From NCBI GenBank assembly GCA_037975125.1, contig CM075852.1, forward strand, positions 7,523,258 through 7,587,257: a stretch of 64,000 nt of DNA, in the 5' to 3' direction. This DNA is from Latrodectus hesperus. Taxonomy: Eukaryota; Arthropoda; Arachnida; Araneae; Theridiidae. Position 1 is the first letter of the stretch; each line of letters begins with the position of its first letter. The position numbers were made by a program, and so were the translations under genes. This document shows, in pieces, positions 13,401 to 25,100 of the stretch. Below the pieces are notes generated by a model, which had not been told where the DNA came from, did not search any database, and saw only the letters and a program-made list of their open reading frames with translations.

Positions 13401-16400
13401 TTATAATAAAGAGTTGATTACACTTTAGTGAGTAAAAAGCAGTTTAGTAGTGGGAGTTGTTTTTATATGATAACAGAATATGTAAAGAGTACTTCAATCA
13501 CTTAATTATTTATAATAATTGTAAGATGAATTCTACCTACTCATTTAAAGATACAATCTCAACTATATATTGAAAGTCTATATGAATAAGAATTGATTGA
13601 CTTACAATTTAAAAGCTATATCACAATATTTTAAAATAGTCAGTATACATTTTTAGATTAGAAATTATATATGTGGAAATCTATAACAAATTCATTGTTT
13701 TAAAAGTATTAAAGCTGTAATAATGAAAAATATAGGTAATTCATTGTCAATGGAAATATGCTCCAGTTGACTTATTGGTCGAATCTAATGCACTTATTTG
13801 TGTATTGATTGGCCTCCAAAAGCTACCTTTTTAATTTATCAAAGTATATTTGATGATAAATGTTTTCAAGTATGTTTGTAAAACAAAGCATTTTTTAAAA
13901 ATTTGTAACTTGATTTTAATGTTAAAAAGCTGTTTTTCTTATCAAATTGTAATTTTTTTATTGTATATAATACTTATTATTTTTTCAGAATTTAAATATA
14001 ACTATTCATGAGCCAACATATCCATCAACTGAAATAAAACGAAGAGCAATATCACTGGGTTCTTCAAATATTCAAGGTAATTTTACTGTTTTTTCTTTTA
14101 ATTTGTTAAAATATGTGCTGCTAGAGAAATATTTGCAACCATGAAAGTTTTTAAGAAGCTTTTACTAATTTGCTTTAGACTTGATTAAAGTAATTAAAGT
14201 AAACCATTTCTTGACTAAAGTAAATTATTAAAATTTACTTTGGGATTTATTGCCAATATTGACAAAATCAAATAGCATTTTACTGATTACACATGGTAAT
14301 TATTCTTTTTTTAAATCCATCTTGTTATGAAGTTAAAGCAAATAATTCTTAAATGATCTCTACTAACTAATAATAAACATGATTTGATTTTTGTTTCATA
14401 TCAGAATTTATAATACAATTGTCTCATGTTTTTAGGAAAAAAACTAAAAATGTTAAATAGCAAATTAAAGCTTAAAAAAGTTATTCAAAACATTAATATG
14501 AAATAATATTTTTAGGTGTGTTAAATTTAACATTTACATTCTGTTTTCATAATTATCAATTAACATGCGCTGCTTGGTGATTCTCCTGTCTATTCCATGT
14601 TAAATAAATCTTAAACTTAGTGTTTTTTTTTTATAAAAATGTATTTTTTACCACAATAATTTTTGAGCTTCCTTCCTTGTGATACATGATAGTACCTATT
14701 AATTTTGAAAAGTCATCTAAGTGGCATAGATATATTGGATAAAGATTCCTCTGCTTATTTGTCTATTTGGGAGGAGTGCTTTGGATGTTTGTGAGTTTCC
14801 TTCCTTGCTCTACATCAATACCCAGTTAAATTTAATTGAAAATATTAACAACTTATATTGTGTATTGCAGTATAATTTTTGAAAATTCATAGTTAGGTTT
14901 GAAGTGAGTGCAACATTGAATTATCAAAAGTCTGTTGGATTTGTTGTATCAACTAACTAATTTATTGTTCATAATTAACAAATTTTTTTAATTTCAGTAA
15001 GCTAGTAGAACATAAACGACTAGCCACCTGAAAATGATTCATTGAATGCACCATAAAAATCACTTGTATTTATTAAGAACATTTTAAATAAGTATAAGAT
15101 GAAAGAAAAATTCAATTTTTTAGCAAATAGAAAATATCTATTATTTAAGTTTTGTTAATGAATTAAATAAACTTCTTCTTCTTCTTCTTCTTAAAAAATT
15201 GAGTTTGTATGTCATTGGGCACCTCTGCTTTTATCAGCATTTTGTACCATTAACTCCAAACCCAATGTTTCCTAGTTCCAATTGCTTGGGTCACCCACTT
15301 TACTAATAAAGTCCGATAACCCTTTAATGGAGTCTAGGTGTAACTCTCTAGTATGGATGAAGCCTAAAGAAGTTAATTTAGGGAGGGCAAGAGCCTCACA
15401 TTCGTAAATGATATGCTCTGCCGTTTCCTCTTGCATATGACATTTCCAGCAGATAAGGTCTTGCTGAAATAGTCCCATCTGGTCAGAAAGTCAGTCATGC
15501 TAGGAATAGCTTCCTGACTTTCACCAGAAGAAGATGGTTTAGAGGTCATTTCTACCTCAAGTGAAGGATTCATTGCTGCCCCTTTACAAGATTGCCTCTG
15601 AGTTCCCTTGTCTTTTTCAGCAAGGTCTACTTTAGAGGCTTCACCTGCAAATGCAGAAAGGTTTGTTACTTCTTGTGTCTTTTCAGCCACAAGATAACAA
15701 TTAAAAAGCTCAGGTAATATAAGTCCACCCAGCATTGCCTGAGTTACTGGGCAAGGCAAATTACTCTAGAAGTTCGCCAAGCAACTAGAGGCTCCGTTAA
15801 GACACCAATACTGCGGTGCCAATTAGCCCTAGGCACGGATCGCATAACACCAGGGTTTACAGGAGCTGGTTCGCGGCCTCTGATTCTATATTCAAGGCTA
15901 TCCTGTCATTCCTACAGGACATTCGGCTATCCACCACCTGCCGACGCGCCTGGTGGCTGTGCTCAAGCCCCAGGAAGGTACACGTACCCCCTGGTTCCAG
16001 GGAATTAAATAAAAGTGAAACTTCAGAAAATTTTCCTAAAAAAAGTAAAATATTTTATAAAAATATTATTACTTTTCTTCTATTTTATTTCACTGCTAAA
16101 AAGGGATTCTACATGAAAAAAAAATCATTTTGCTGCAAATGATTTTCTTTTAAATAATGTATCTTTAAGATGACATTTTTTTAAACTGATAAAATAAGCT
16201 ATTGAAATAAACCACAATGATTTAATTAATTAAAAGCAAATTGTAGTTTTCAGCTTCATTAAATGCAGATTTACCATTTAAAAATGTGAATTTGTTTATT
16301 ATGTTACAGTAGTTAATACTTTATTATCCTCTCTCTTTTATTGTGCAATTAGTTTAATAAAAACTATTTAAAATATATAGAAATAAATAGCCATTATAAA

Positions 16401-19400
16401 AGAGTAATAAATAAAATATTTCTCTTTTTTTTATAATGTTGAAATATATACAGAATAAAATTTATTTATTAATTAGAGAGTCTCAAATTAGAATTGAATT
16501 TTGGTGCAGTGATTACTGAATTGTCAAATAATACTTACATTAATGAAATCTACGTTAAAAAATATTTTTAATTAAATACATTCATTTTTTATACATTAAA
16601 ATAATTACAAATTTACATGTATTTTATTTGGCAAATAAATTTAACACTTTGATTATAAAGTTATGTAAAAAATATAAATATCCCTTAATGCCATGAATTC
16701 TTGAATATTAGAGTCAGAATTTTGAAGACTCTAGACAGTTAACAATATGCATTTTCTAATATCAGTATGCATTTCAACAACAATATGCATTTTTATAAAT
16801 TAATGCCATTAGAAAACATATTATTGCTAAAGTTTATAAGTATAAAGGTTAGGACTGAATTTTTGCCAACAATATTTTTGATTCAAATTTAGTTGTTTAC
16901 AGTTTCATTACAAATTACAGGTGTTGATGAGTTAGTTTATTTATTAACTTTAACTAATTAAGTGATTAATGTCTTGTGCCAATAAAATTTTGTTAAGATT
17001 GGTGTTCACAAGCCTTACCTCTTATGCATCACATTTAGTACATGTGTCATAAATTATGCATTCCCAAGTCATTCCAGAGAGCAATAGCTTGTTAAAAATA
17101 TATAAAGTTTCACAATACTCTTCAGTTACTAGACAATGTGATGTCAAACATTTTAACGTCTATCTAATTTATAACGATGCCCTGTATAAAAATTTTATAC
17201 GTTTATTAGTTATATCATTCTAGCTATCAGTAGCTACTCTAGTATTATTTCATAGCTCCATTAATATTTATGTCTACAAATGACAATAGTTTTAAAAAAT
17301 CTGAGGTGGGTTAGGATTTCTGATTCCCAGTCTGTTAGTCCCGGGTTCGAATCCCATCTAAGGCATGGATGTTTCTTTTTCTCAATGTTTCTTTGTTCTT
17401 TTTTCTGAGATGTGGCCCACCCTATTAGCGGATTTGTAGTGGTATGGCAGGAGTAATGATACTCACCTCTGTGACTTGGTTCAGGTGCTCACCAGGTAAC
17501 AATAAATGAGTACCTGTTTCTGGCCTTGTTGGCTTTAACTTCTTTACAGAAAAGCATTTAAGTATATTACAGAATAGAAAGGAAAATCAGCTTTAGATTA
17601 TTATTTGATTAGTATTACATTGTTTCTTATATGTTTTAATTAATTTAAAACAATATAGATTTGAATTAATATGGCAAAAATTAATGTCGAGCTTTAATTC
17701 ATTGTAATTGCACCGCAATTTTGTTTCCTTTTTTAATTTAGTATATCAATTATTATTTGCAACAATATTCTGTCAGTTGGTCTTTTTACAAAGAAATATA
17801 GTATTCCATTTCAAACTATTTATCTGATCAAATGGTAATATGGTTACTTAAAATCTTATCCACAGGTAGTATTATTTCTACCTTCTAGCATATTATTTAT
17901 GATGTTTTTATTATTCATTAATAAACAGAAATTAAGCATGATAATTTTTGTTTCAACAATATTAATTTATGAATGGAAATGATTTGCTCGAACAAATTAA
18001 TGAGGAAACTATTAATAATAGAGAAATTTGTTAACTGTATAAAATTATACTTCTTGGCACTGATTTGGCAAAAAATGTTATTGAAAGACCCTTTAATTTT
18101 ATATCTATGTATGTATGTATACAATAAAATATTAAATTAAAACAATTATTTTAAAAACTTATTGATTTCTAAACAATTTGTTCTTTTTCATAACTTTCTA
18201 AATTAAATCAACATATTTGACTACTTTAGGAGAAATTTTTCGAAGATCTTCTGTTCCAAATGATTTTTCAGTCCAAATGTATCCTGAAATTTCTACACCT
18301 GGTACAGAGGAGGTAAAATAATTTTTTTTGTCAGTTTAATAGTATTTCAGTTATCATCATAACATCATAAATATGTATGTGAATATATTTTTCTATTCAC
18401 ATTCATAAACACGCACACATATATTTTTTATAATAAGGAAAGATGATTAGAGTGTGCAAAATTTAAATTTGTGTGTTAAAAAATTTATGCTGGCAAATCT
18501 ACTCTTGTATTATTTGAGATGGAATACATATCTCAATAGATATATCTAATGTTTTATCTTTTAGTGTAAATAATATATAAGGGATAATGTTTCAATAATA
18601 AAACTTGCAAGCATAAATATTTACATAAAAAATAAGAACAGCATAAAAAATTGTATTGTCATTTTTATTTATTAAAGAATGTATCTTATTAAAATATTAA
18701 CTTAAAATTGAAGAAAAAATTTTCAAAAGTAATTTTTGTTTATCACTGTAATTTGCAATTATTTTACTTTACTCAGTACAATTTTAAAAGATATTCAATG
18801 AGAGTTCACTTGTTTTCAGTATAAGCACTTATGCTTGCAAATAAATTTGAGGATGTATATAATTTATTCCTTATATAATAGATTTAATGTAAATTTATTA
18901 CACTAATTTACTTAGAAATCCATTTAGTCTGGATAAATATATGGCAGACTAGTAAAGATAATTCATTAATGAATTTATATTAGTTTATGGAATAATACTA
19001 AAAATTAAGTCCACATACTAATTAATTCTCATTGAAGATTGTTTATTTAAGAATTACTGTTTAGACAAATTACATATTCAAAAATTATAAATTTTCTAGA
19101 AATCTCGCTCAAATTTCTTGGAAATTAATTAATTTTAGAGGATATGCCATCTGTGTCTAAATGTCTTATTTTAAAATCAAATAAATTAAACAAAATAGTT
19201 CTATATCAAAAACTTCAGAGACAAAAGTGGAAATTTTTTAAGTAATTTTTAATCTACAAAAGGACAAAGCTTACTCCATTCATTTTTCCTCTTAGCTGTT
19301 AAAAGTGCATTGTCAAAGAATTTATTAATCATAAATTGTAAGTTTCTATGATGTCTTGAATTGGATTCAGATTTTATTTTTATTAACTGATAATTATTGC

Positions 19401-22400
19401 TTTTATTTGTGTAATATTTATTCATTTAACTTAGCAAAATTATATTGTTAAATTATTGTTTTTATGTTTCAAATTAAAAAGTTTGCTTTCCTGAAATATT
19501 TTATGTCATTTACTTCTATCTATTATTATTAGGTGAGTTCCGCATCGCAATTATTTTATACTTCAGTCCATTTTTAAGAGGAAGAATTATTTCGAATTGC
19601 TGTATGGCATAATTTCTCATGATCTGAGATAAAATTAAATAAAAAAATTACTCATTCAAGCATAACCCCTTTTTACAGCAATTTCTATTTTCCTTAAATG
19701 TCAAAAAGTCAATTGCTTATCATATGTTAGTAAATAAAGTTAATAAGAATACTTGATTTGTAGCATAGTGCGGAGGCAATTGACCATAATTTCAATTTAA
19801 ATTAAATCATTTTATTGGTGAAAATAAATTTTAATAAGTACATCATTTACTACTTTAAAATTACCAAAAATGGCAATAATCTTGGCATACTCTGCTGCAG
19901 ACACATTTCCAGTGTGCTGTCTCTCTGAGAACTCAAATCTAAAGTAAATAAATAATGATAATAATAATGCGAAGGTAAATAACAAAAACATAATTGGAAG
20001 GAAAGAGGAGGACAGCAATTTTTAACATGCATGTGCTATTGTGATCTTTGCCTTTGCTCATTATAGAATTAAACAATTTAAACAGAATGAAAAAAAAATG
20101 AATCTAACTCTTAAAAATATGCATTTAAATTTTTTGATTACATCAAAAAATATAATACTTATTTTTCTAAATGTTTATAAATTTGAAAAGGAGTTATTTT
20201 CCTGCTTTAAATATTTACTGATTTAACACAATGAGTATTTTTACTACTATGTTTTGAATATTTATTGTATAGTTATAAAGTTAAATGTGGCTAATGAAAA
20301 TTAAAATAGTTGATGTAAAATTATTCTAATTGTAATCAAAAATAAATAAAGATTCCGTTTTGATTGAAATATCGATTGGTCTAAATAAGGAATTAGTATT
20401 TATTGATTTATCATGATTTCCTTTTTCCTAAAATTTTCTTTACTCTTTCTTTTTTTTATAACTTGCAAATTACTTCTCCATTTATGCCTTATTTTTTTTT
20501 ATGGTAAAAACTTAATAAAATGAAGACTTAAAATAGAAATTATCTATTTTCTGTTTTATAAACATAACTATTATGGTATTAAATAGTCATTATTAATAAG
20601 AATAATTATATAAAATGACAAAAGAAAAACCTTTAAACTATAAATATTAAAAAATATTTGATCTGAAAACAGAAGGTCAAAATAAGATCTCAAAATTTTA
20701 AATTAATATTATTACTCAAATTAATAATTGCAAAATCATGCTTTAATTATAAATTGCTTTTGACTTTTCGTCAATTTATAACAAACTTTTTTCAATTTCT
20801 GATTTACAAAAATCATTAGTATAGCTTTGTGTTACAAACCAGTTATTTATTAGCATTTTTAAGGAAAATAAATGCCATATTCAATTACTTTTGTAGCACT
20901 TAAATTCCTTTCATATAAGTTTTGTAATTCGAAATGTATTTTTAGTACAATTCAATAGAGAATTGCCTTGAATAAAACATGGTATATCAAAATTAATACT
21001 TGTTTTTCACTGAAAAGAAAGATGATAGCAAATGTTCTTTGACATGTATTTCATTGTAATTAAAACATTATCTAATGTATGCTTCAATATAAAACTAAAT
21101 AATGATTTAAACAATATAATCCATACTAAAACTGTAGGATACTCTGTACTTCATTGTAATATTGTGATGGTCTAAAGTGGATAAAATTCTTATTTATCAA
21201 AATGTAACTTTTCTGTGTATTTTCAACTAAGCAGGTTGAGAGATCTTCGGGTAGCAATTTTCTGGAATTGAATAATACAAGCTTGTGTTAGGAATTAAGC
21301 TATAAATTTTTTAAAAATAAATTATGAAAGAAAATTATTTTTTGTCTTATTAAGTAAATTTATTTTTTAAGAGTACTCTTTAGATGATATTAAATTGTGT
21401 GTAAAGGTAAGTGATAATTGGTGAAAACAGTTTCTTATTTTATTTTCTGTTTATTCTCTTATGACTCATAGAAAGTTTGCCTTTATACATTATGAAGGAT
21501 AAAAACAATTTAGATAAAAATAATTTTTAATTTCAACATGCTCTAAAATCTGTGATACTTTTCAAGTAAATACAAATTAAAAAGTAACAATTGCTCTTCT
21601 ATTATAATTTTTCATACAGATACAATTTTTTCAAAAATAAAAAATTCAGTTACAAATGAAAATATCTTAATTTCTAGAAGAAAAACTATGGCAGCATAAA
21701 TTCCTCACTTAAGAGAAATGACTTAAAAAAATTTTAATTTGTCAAAATTGTTGCATTAATATAAACGCTTAAAAATTTCATTATCTGTGGATAATTCATA
21801 AAAGCATCGCAATGAACATCGCTGTCATTAATTCTTGACTCATGCTTCATGATATATAGCATACAATTAAGAAATGCATAAGATAAAAATGTGTAAGTAA
21901 TTACAGGTCAGAAGTATTTTACAATATATGTATGTAGAAATATATTTAAATTCATTCATTAAAAGAAGTCCATATCTGCAGTACTCATGCTATGTTATAA
22001 AGAATATCAGTGAAACAATATACTAAATTTAAAAAAAATAGAAAAGTGTAGGTTTTACTTCTGATTATAAAAATAATTATTGAAAAATATCATTCATGTG
22101 CAAAATTCCTAAAATTTTATTCACTCTTCAGATTAAAGATTTTGCAAAGATAAATTAGATATTAAAAAATATAATTTGTTCAAAATAGTATAAGAAATGT
22201 ATAAGACTTTAAAAGTTTGCCATATCATCTTGTACATTTTCTTGCAATACAATTTCTTTATCTGAGGATAAAATTTCAACATCTTTGAATCCTGATATTA
22301 TTTCTTTAAAATTCTTTTCAGCAATTTTCATGCACTTTTTACATATTTCGCAAATTTCAGAATATCTTTTTGCATATGTGTTAGAAATGCTGCATTGCTA

Positions 22401-24079
22401 AAACTTTAACTTTTAAATAAGTAAATTCTGTAGTATTTTTTCAGTAAATTATGGTAATTGATTGAAAGTAAATAAGTTAAAAATATAAATGAATTATAAG
22501 ATAAATCGTTTCTTATTACTTTTCTAGGTTTTCTCACCTACACTTTCTCCATCTGATTGTGAATTCATACCTATTCAGCCTCCAACTTATAAAAATCGCC
22601 GTTATAGCAGAGAAACTTTGTTGAATTTAGCTAATTCACCTTTCAGCCATAATCAGCCTGCTGATTATGCACATATTCACCAAAATTTTCAAGAAATTAT
22701 TTGCCAAGTAAGTTTTAAATCTTTATTTATCAATATTTAACTATATGGAATGTTTAATTTTACCTGATTATTAAATAGCTGCAAGTCTTATTCAACTATT
22801 ATTTAAAATTAATATTCAAAACATAATTTGTAATTCAAAGCAGATTTCCTCACATTTATATTTTCTTAAAAGTAGCATTTTTAGAGATTGCTTATTACTG
22901 TGATGTTTCTCATTTGTCGGTATATTTTAATGGTTAGTCTTCACTTTATTTTTGCATATCATTAAATTAACTAGGATCTATTTACAATATGCATAAAAAA
23001 ATAAGTTCTCATAATGTAAAGTAGCAAGGAAAAAATTTCACTGAGAAATCACTTGAAAATTAAGTTAATTATGTTTAGTTTTCATATTTTGAATACTCAT
23101 ATTTGAAATTATTATTAGACATGATAAAACCTATTGTTCCCAGAGACTATATTGAGACATGATATCAGTTAGTTACTCTTAAAGAAAAACTAGAAAAAAT
23201 TAATATCAGTTTGTTACTTTTAAAAAAAAGGAAGAAAAAGTTAACTGCAAGGTGCTCTATTTTTTTCTGATCTACAACTTTTAATTTATTTTTTCTCAGT
23301 CTTTAATAATAAATAAGATAATTAATGTATCTCACCTTTTAAAGAGAAAGGCCCTCAAAAATCTTTTCATGTATCATCAATTGTGGTTTCTTATTTATTT
23401 AAATAAAAATGCAATGACATTTAAGACATTTCAAGTAATTTTGTTGTAATAAAATTTGTTTTGTATCCATATTAGAAAGTTCTTTTCTCTTGTTACAATA
23501 AATTAACTATTTCATTATCAAAATATTTTACATATAACCAGAGCAAAACGTATTTTAAATGTAACATACACTGCAAAATAAATCATTAAAGCTGAAAACA
23601 ATTAACATAATAAATGACTTGATTTTTAATTGGTAAGTTAATATTCACATTCTCTAATAATTCAATACATGATCATAAATCTATTAAAAACTAAAACTCA
23701 GCATTGTTTGATAGATAAAATAATTTTTCGATAAATGGTCACATAAATATTGCATCTATATTAACACTGTAAAATCTAGTTTCAGTATTTTTTGACAAAA
23801 TTGTAAATTGTTTAATATTAATACGTAGTATATATAAATTGATAACTAACATTTTATTACCATTTTGCAGCTTATTGGATTTTGTAATAAATTATTTATA
23901 CCAGTAAATAAATGCAAATTTTTATGTACTGAACATCAAAAGCAGTCTTGTTATTAATTATATGAATATTACCTTAAAAAGTTATTAATACTTATAATAT
24001 CATTTTATTTTTACAGTCTCCTAAAATGTTTGATCCTCAAAAATTCAAAGAAAAAGACTGTAAATTGGATGAACCATGA
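1152..24079 (+). CDS. mxt: Mextli homolog, eIF4E-binding KH-domain protein (3' part, 12 exons)
   Basis: Exons: 1152-1213, 2350-2421, 3618-3678, 4376-4430, 5688-5897, 6000-6056, 11762-11820, 12626-12782, 13989-14076, 18230-18312, 22528-22707, 24017-24079. All have AG/GT borders and their phases join without a break, giving 381 residues and a TGA stop. The first four exons form a KH domain with the GxxG loop GIKG (VMGIKGRRVHM) and the strand-helix RLVQITGPDEEAIGHAK. A second KH-like strand-helix is in exons 5-6 (VIRLSGTNAELLN). The middle is Ser/Asn-rich and probably disordered. Exon 11 encodes YSRETLL, the canonical YxxxxL-hydrophobic eIF4E-binding motif. Known: Mextli proteins have MIF4G and KH domains and bind eIF4E through such a motif to promote translation. 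The MIF4G part must lie upstream of the window; the first visible exon begins in mid-codon. The identification is from recognition of the KH block plus motif order; Bicaudal-C-type KH proteins lack this arrangement. Confidence 0.85.
5688..6080 (+). CDS. mxt: Mextli exons 5-6 with a possible intronic poly(A) short isoform
   Basis: Exon 5 (5688-5897) opens with ETSDMILPD and ends with the KH-like strand-helix VIRLSGTNAELLN. Exon 6 (6000-6056) continues TAQLVLTEFFAGQTKALEK. The exon 6 donor is weak (GAAAAG|GTTGCA, poor match after GT). If it is not used, the frame reads through VANQKHS to a TAA at 6078-6080, and an AATAAA lies at 6194-6199. This would make a KH-only protein lacking the eIF4E-binding motif. 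Splicing to 11762 also keeps phase (0/0) and is needed for the long form. Both outcomes are inferences; RNA evidence is not available here. Confidence 0.6.
6081..11761 (+). other. Large Mextli intron, AT-rich, no gene seen
   Basis: About 5.7 kb of intron of very low GC with scattered T and A runs. Apart from a LINE-like fragment near 10,000 I see no exon with sensible borders, no long tandem array and no RNA gene. The possible short-isoform 3' UTR covers its first ~150 bases. Confidence 0.5.
9985..10130 (-). mobile_element. Degraded LINE 3'-end fragment
   Basis: Minus-strand reading gives QGDLEILKIKN*, IAISNRMNGLEETF and RNQAP, with several stops. This resembles the C-terminal tail of arthropod LINE ORF2 proteins, where a 'DL..L.IKNW...AQDR..WR' block precedes the end. 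The match is short and weak; the fragment could also be chance. It lies inside a Mextli intron. Confidence 0.35.
12626..14076 (+). CDS. mxt: Mextli exons 8-9 (disordered linker)
   Basis: Exon 8 (12626-12782, 157 bases) encodes a Ser/Asp-rich linker including VSKRESISPLSSSDDDFV, rich in candidate phosphorylation sites. Exon 9 (13989-14076) encodes NLNITIHEPTYPSTEIKRR and AISLGSSNIQ. Acceptors are TTTAG and TTTTTTCAG; donors are GTAGCT and GTAATT. No known domain is visible here; the segment links the KH domain to the eIF4E-binding region. Confidence 0.75.
12915..13010. repeat. Short AT-rich direct duplication
   Basis: The string ATTCTGTGTAATTTACAATATAAAATAAATTATGAAA recurs about 55 bases downstream with one substitution, and the TATAAAATAAATTATGAAA part appears a third time between them. 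It follows a small (GT)n tract at 12,821-12,834. It sits in a Mextli intron and looks like slippage. Confidence 0.7.
15173..15760 (-). mobile_element. 3' end of a LINE with zinc-binding tail and (AAG)n tail
   Basis: On the minus strand the reading frame DLICWKCHMQEETAEHIIYEC carries a CX2C-X8-HX4C zinc-knuckle-like motif typical of the end of LINE ORF2 downstream of RT/RNase H. The frame continues EALALPKLTSLGF to a stop at 15,272-15,274. A ~90-base 3' UTR and an (AAG)n tail (TTC repeats at about 15,173-15,193 on +) follow, which is how several LINE clades end. Upstream sequence, in another frame, is Ser/Glu-rich and open to about 15,759, so a frameshift near 15,470 is likely. GC is well above the surrounding intron, marking recent arrival. 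Confidence 0.7.
15760..16010 (-). mobile_element. GC-rich segment probably belonging to the adjoining LINE
   Basis: About 250 bases of markedly higher GC than the intron around it. It is continuous with the LINE 3' end and drops sharply to AT-rich DNA at about 16,010. Minus-strand translation is broken by several stops and I recognise no domain. It may be a 5'-truncated, rearranged part of the same element or a separate repeat. The plus-strand open frame across it (15,816-16,142) runs straight into low-complexity intron and is not credible as a gene. Confidence 0.45.
17285..17545 (+). repeat. tRNA-derived SINE copy
   Basis: A perfect B-box (GGTTCGAATCC) lies in CCCGGGTTCGAATCCCATC at about 17,340. 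It is followed by GGCATGGATGTTT and a body ending CTCACCAGGTAACAATAAATGAGTACCTG. The same body (GTGCCCACCGGATAACGATAAATGAGTAGC) occurs inverted at 31,405-31,690, and the post-B-box GGCATRGATGTTTGT occurs near 63,915, so this is a dispersed family. Pol III transcription from the A/B boxes is expected for such elements. Located in a Mextli intron; borders approximate. Confidence 0.7.
18230..18312 (+). CDS. mxt: Mextli exon 10
   Basis: 83-base exon between TTTAG and GTAAAA, reading EIFRRSSVPNDFSVQMYPE and ISTPGTEE in frame with exons 9 and 11. No domain; Ser/Pro/Thr-rich linker before the eIF4E-binding segment. The long intron after it (18,313-22,527) contains two exon-like pieces on the other strand, listed separately; otherwise it is plain AT-rich DNA. 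Confidence 0.75.
19865..19938 (-). other. Isolated exon-like segment on the minus strand, unassigned
   Basis: A 74-base segment lies between a minus-strand acceptor (TTTACTTTAG) and donor (G|GTAATT). In one frame it is open and reads FEFSERQHTGNVSAAEYAKI followed by IAIF. Its base composition is less AT-rich than the intron around it. The pattern vaguely recalls EF-hand-type exons of the MICU family, but no partner exon was found nearby and I do not assign it. It could be a nested-gene exon, a retained pseudo-exon or chance. Confidence 0.25.
22116..22397 (-). CDS. Candidate terminal exon of an unrecognised antisense gene in a Mextli intron
   Basis: On the minus strand an AG acceptor (AAAGTTTTAG) at 22,398-22,400 opens a 62-codon frame (22,397 down to 22,209) ending in TAA. 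An AATAAA signal follows about 90 bases later (22,121-22,116). The peptide is Lys/Glu-rich: it begins QCSISNTYAKRYSEICEICK, has four cysteines in the first 22 residues, and ends ENVQDDMANF. It is probably helical or coiled-coil. Composition looks protein-like, unlike the low-complexity chance frames elsewhere in this intron. It ends about 130 bases from Mextli exon 11 on the opposite strand. No family recognised; upstream exons would lie at higher coordinates and were not found. Confidence 0.35.
22528..22707 (+). CDS. mxt: Mextli exon 11 with the eIF4E-binding motif
   Basis: 180-base, phase 0/0 exon flanked by TTTTCTAG and GTAAGT. It encodes VFSPTLSPSDCEFIPI, then the basic lead-in YKNRR and YSRETLLNLANSPF. 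YSRETLL (22,603-22,623) fits YxxxxL-hydrophobic exactly: Tyr, four residues, Leu, Leu. In the family this helix docks on the dorsal face of eIF4E, and residues after it form auxiliary contacts on the lateral face. The following ADYAHIHQNFQEIICQ may serve that role by position only. Being 0/0, the exon could be skipped without a frameshift, which would remove eIF4E binding. Confidence 0.85.
24017..24079 (+). CDS. mxt: Mextli terminal coding exon
   Basis: Acceptor TTTTTACAG, then 20 codons, SPKMFDPQKFKEKDCKLDEP, and TGA at 24,077-24,079. The acidic/basic tail has no domain. The frame follows directly from exon 11 (phase 0). Confidence 0.8.
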   Translation, partial: SPKMFDPQKFKEKDCKLDEP

Positions 24080-25100
24080 CATTGGTATTAAGATAAAAAA
24101 AAATTATGGTTGTACCTATGTAATGTTAACATTGTGATTATATAGAAAGTTTATTATTCAAGTTAAATTTGTACAGAAATACAAAATTGAATTTTGTTTT
24201 GTTATTTTTTACTAAAGTTTTGCTTTTTAAAACTGCATAACCACAAAGTTTCTAACTATAAATTGTTGGTGAATTAAAAATTATTAGCTTTGTTAGTGTT
24301 TGCTTTTCTTAGTGTGATGGAAAAATATAGTTATTTATGTATCCAACCACTTTTACTCTTGGTGGTCTCTTGCAATTGAAATTACAAGGGTACTTTCATA
24401 AATGTGCAATCTATTGAGCTTTTTTAGATAAATTAGATTTATTTAGTATTTTTGTTGATAATTATAAGTTAGTTTTTTGCATTCTTAATTATTTACATGA
24501 TATAGTCATTTACAATTTTATATTAATTATGTGCAGGAAATTTTTTTTTATAAAATTGATGTTTGATGTAAAAATATATAAACTGTTAAATCTATATATG
24601 AATTTGATTGAAAATTTTCTCAACCTCAGTATTTCTGTTTCTCCTTCCAGTGAAATTTAAACTATTTGTAACGATTTGCTGCATTTCTTAAAATCATTGC
24701 ATTTACTTTGTAATTAGCATTTCAAAAGTTGTGTAGTATTGTGTATATAAAAGGAAAGTTCTTTTATAATCTTTGAATTTTGCATTACTTTCTTTTCTCA
24801 TTTTAAAAATAACTTTTTTTAAGTATATTTTTTAAAACAAAAAATAAATAACATCCATGTATTAGTTTTTGTTTTTCTTAATAAATTTTAGTTATACAAA
24901 TTGTATATTTCTCTAGTTCAGAGGATTGAATCTCATTTTATTTATTGTAAGATCTGATATTATAGAGATATAAACAAGATGTTTTTTCTAGCACTGATTT
25001 AGGATAATAAAAGTTTGTAATTCAAATATGATTTCTTATAATTTAAATTTTGTTTTATGCAATAATGTATGTTTTAAAACAATATGTAATCCAATATTAA
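24080..25100 (+). other. mxt: Mextli 3' UTR region
   Basis: AT-rich DNA immediately after the stop, with several AATAAA/AATAAA-like signals (for example around 24,843, 24,881 and 25,006). Which signal is used cannot be read from sequence alone. No other gene is visible. Confidence 0.5.

Noticed and set aside
15816..16142. 108-codon plus-strand frame
   Set aside because: It crosses the edge of a GC-rich transposon piece into A/T-rich intron; the C-terminus is Phe/Lys low complexity and no domain is visible.
19865..19938. Assignment of the orphan exon to a MICU-type EF-hand protein
   Set aside because: The similarity is only a loose pattern and no companion exons were found.
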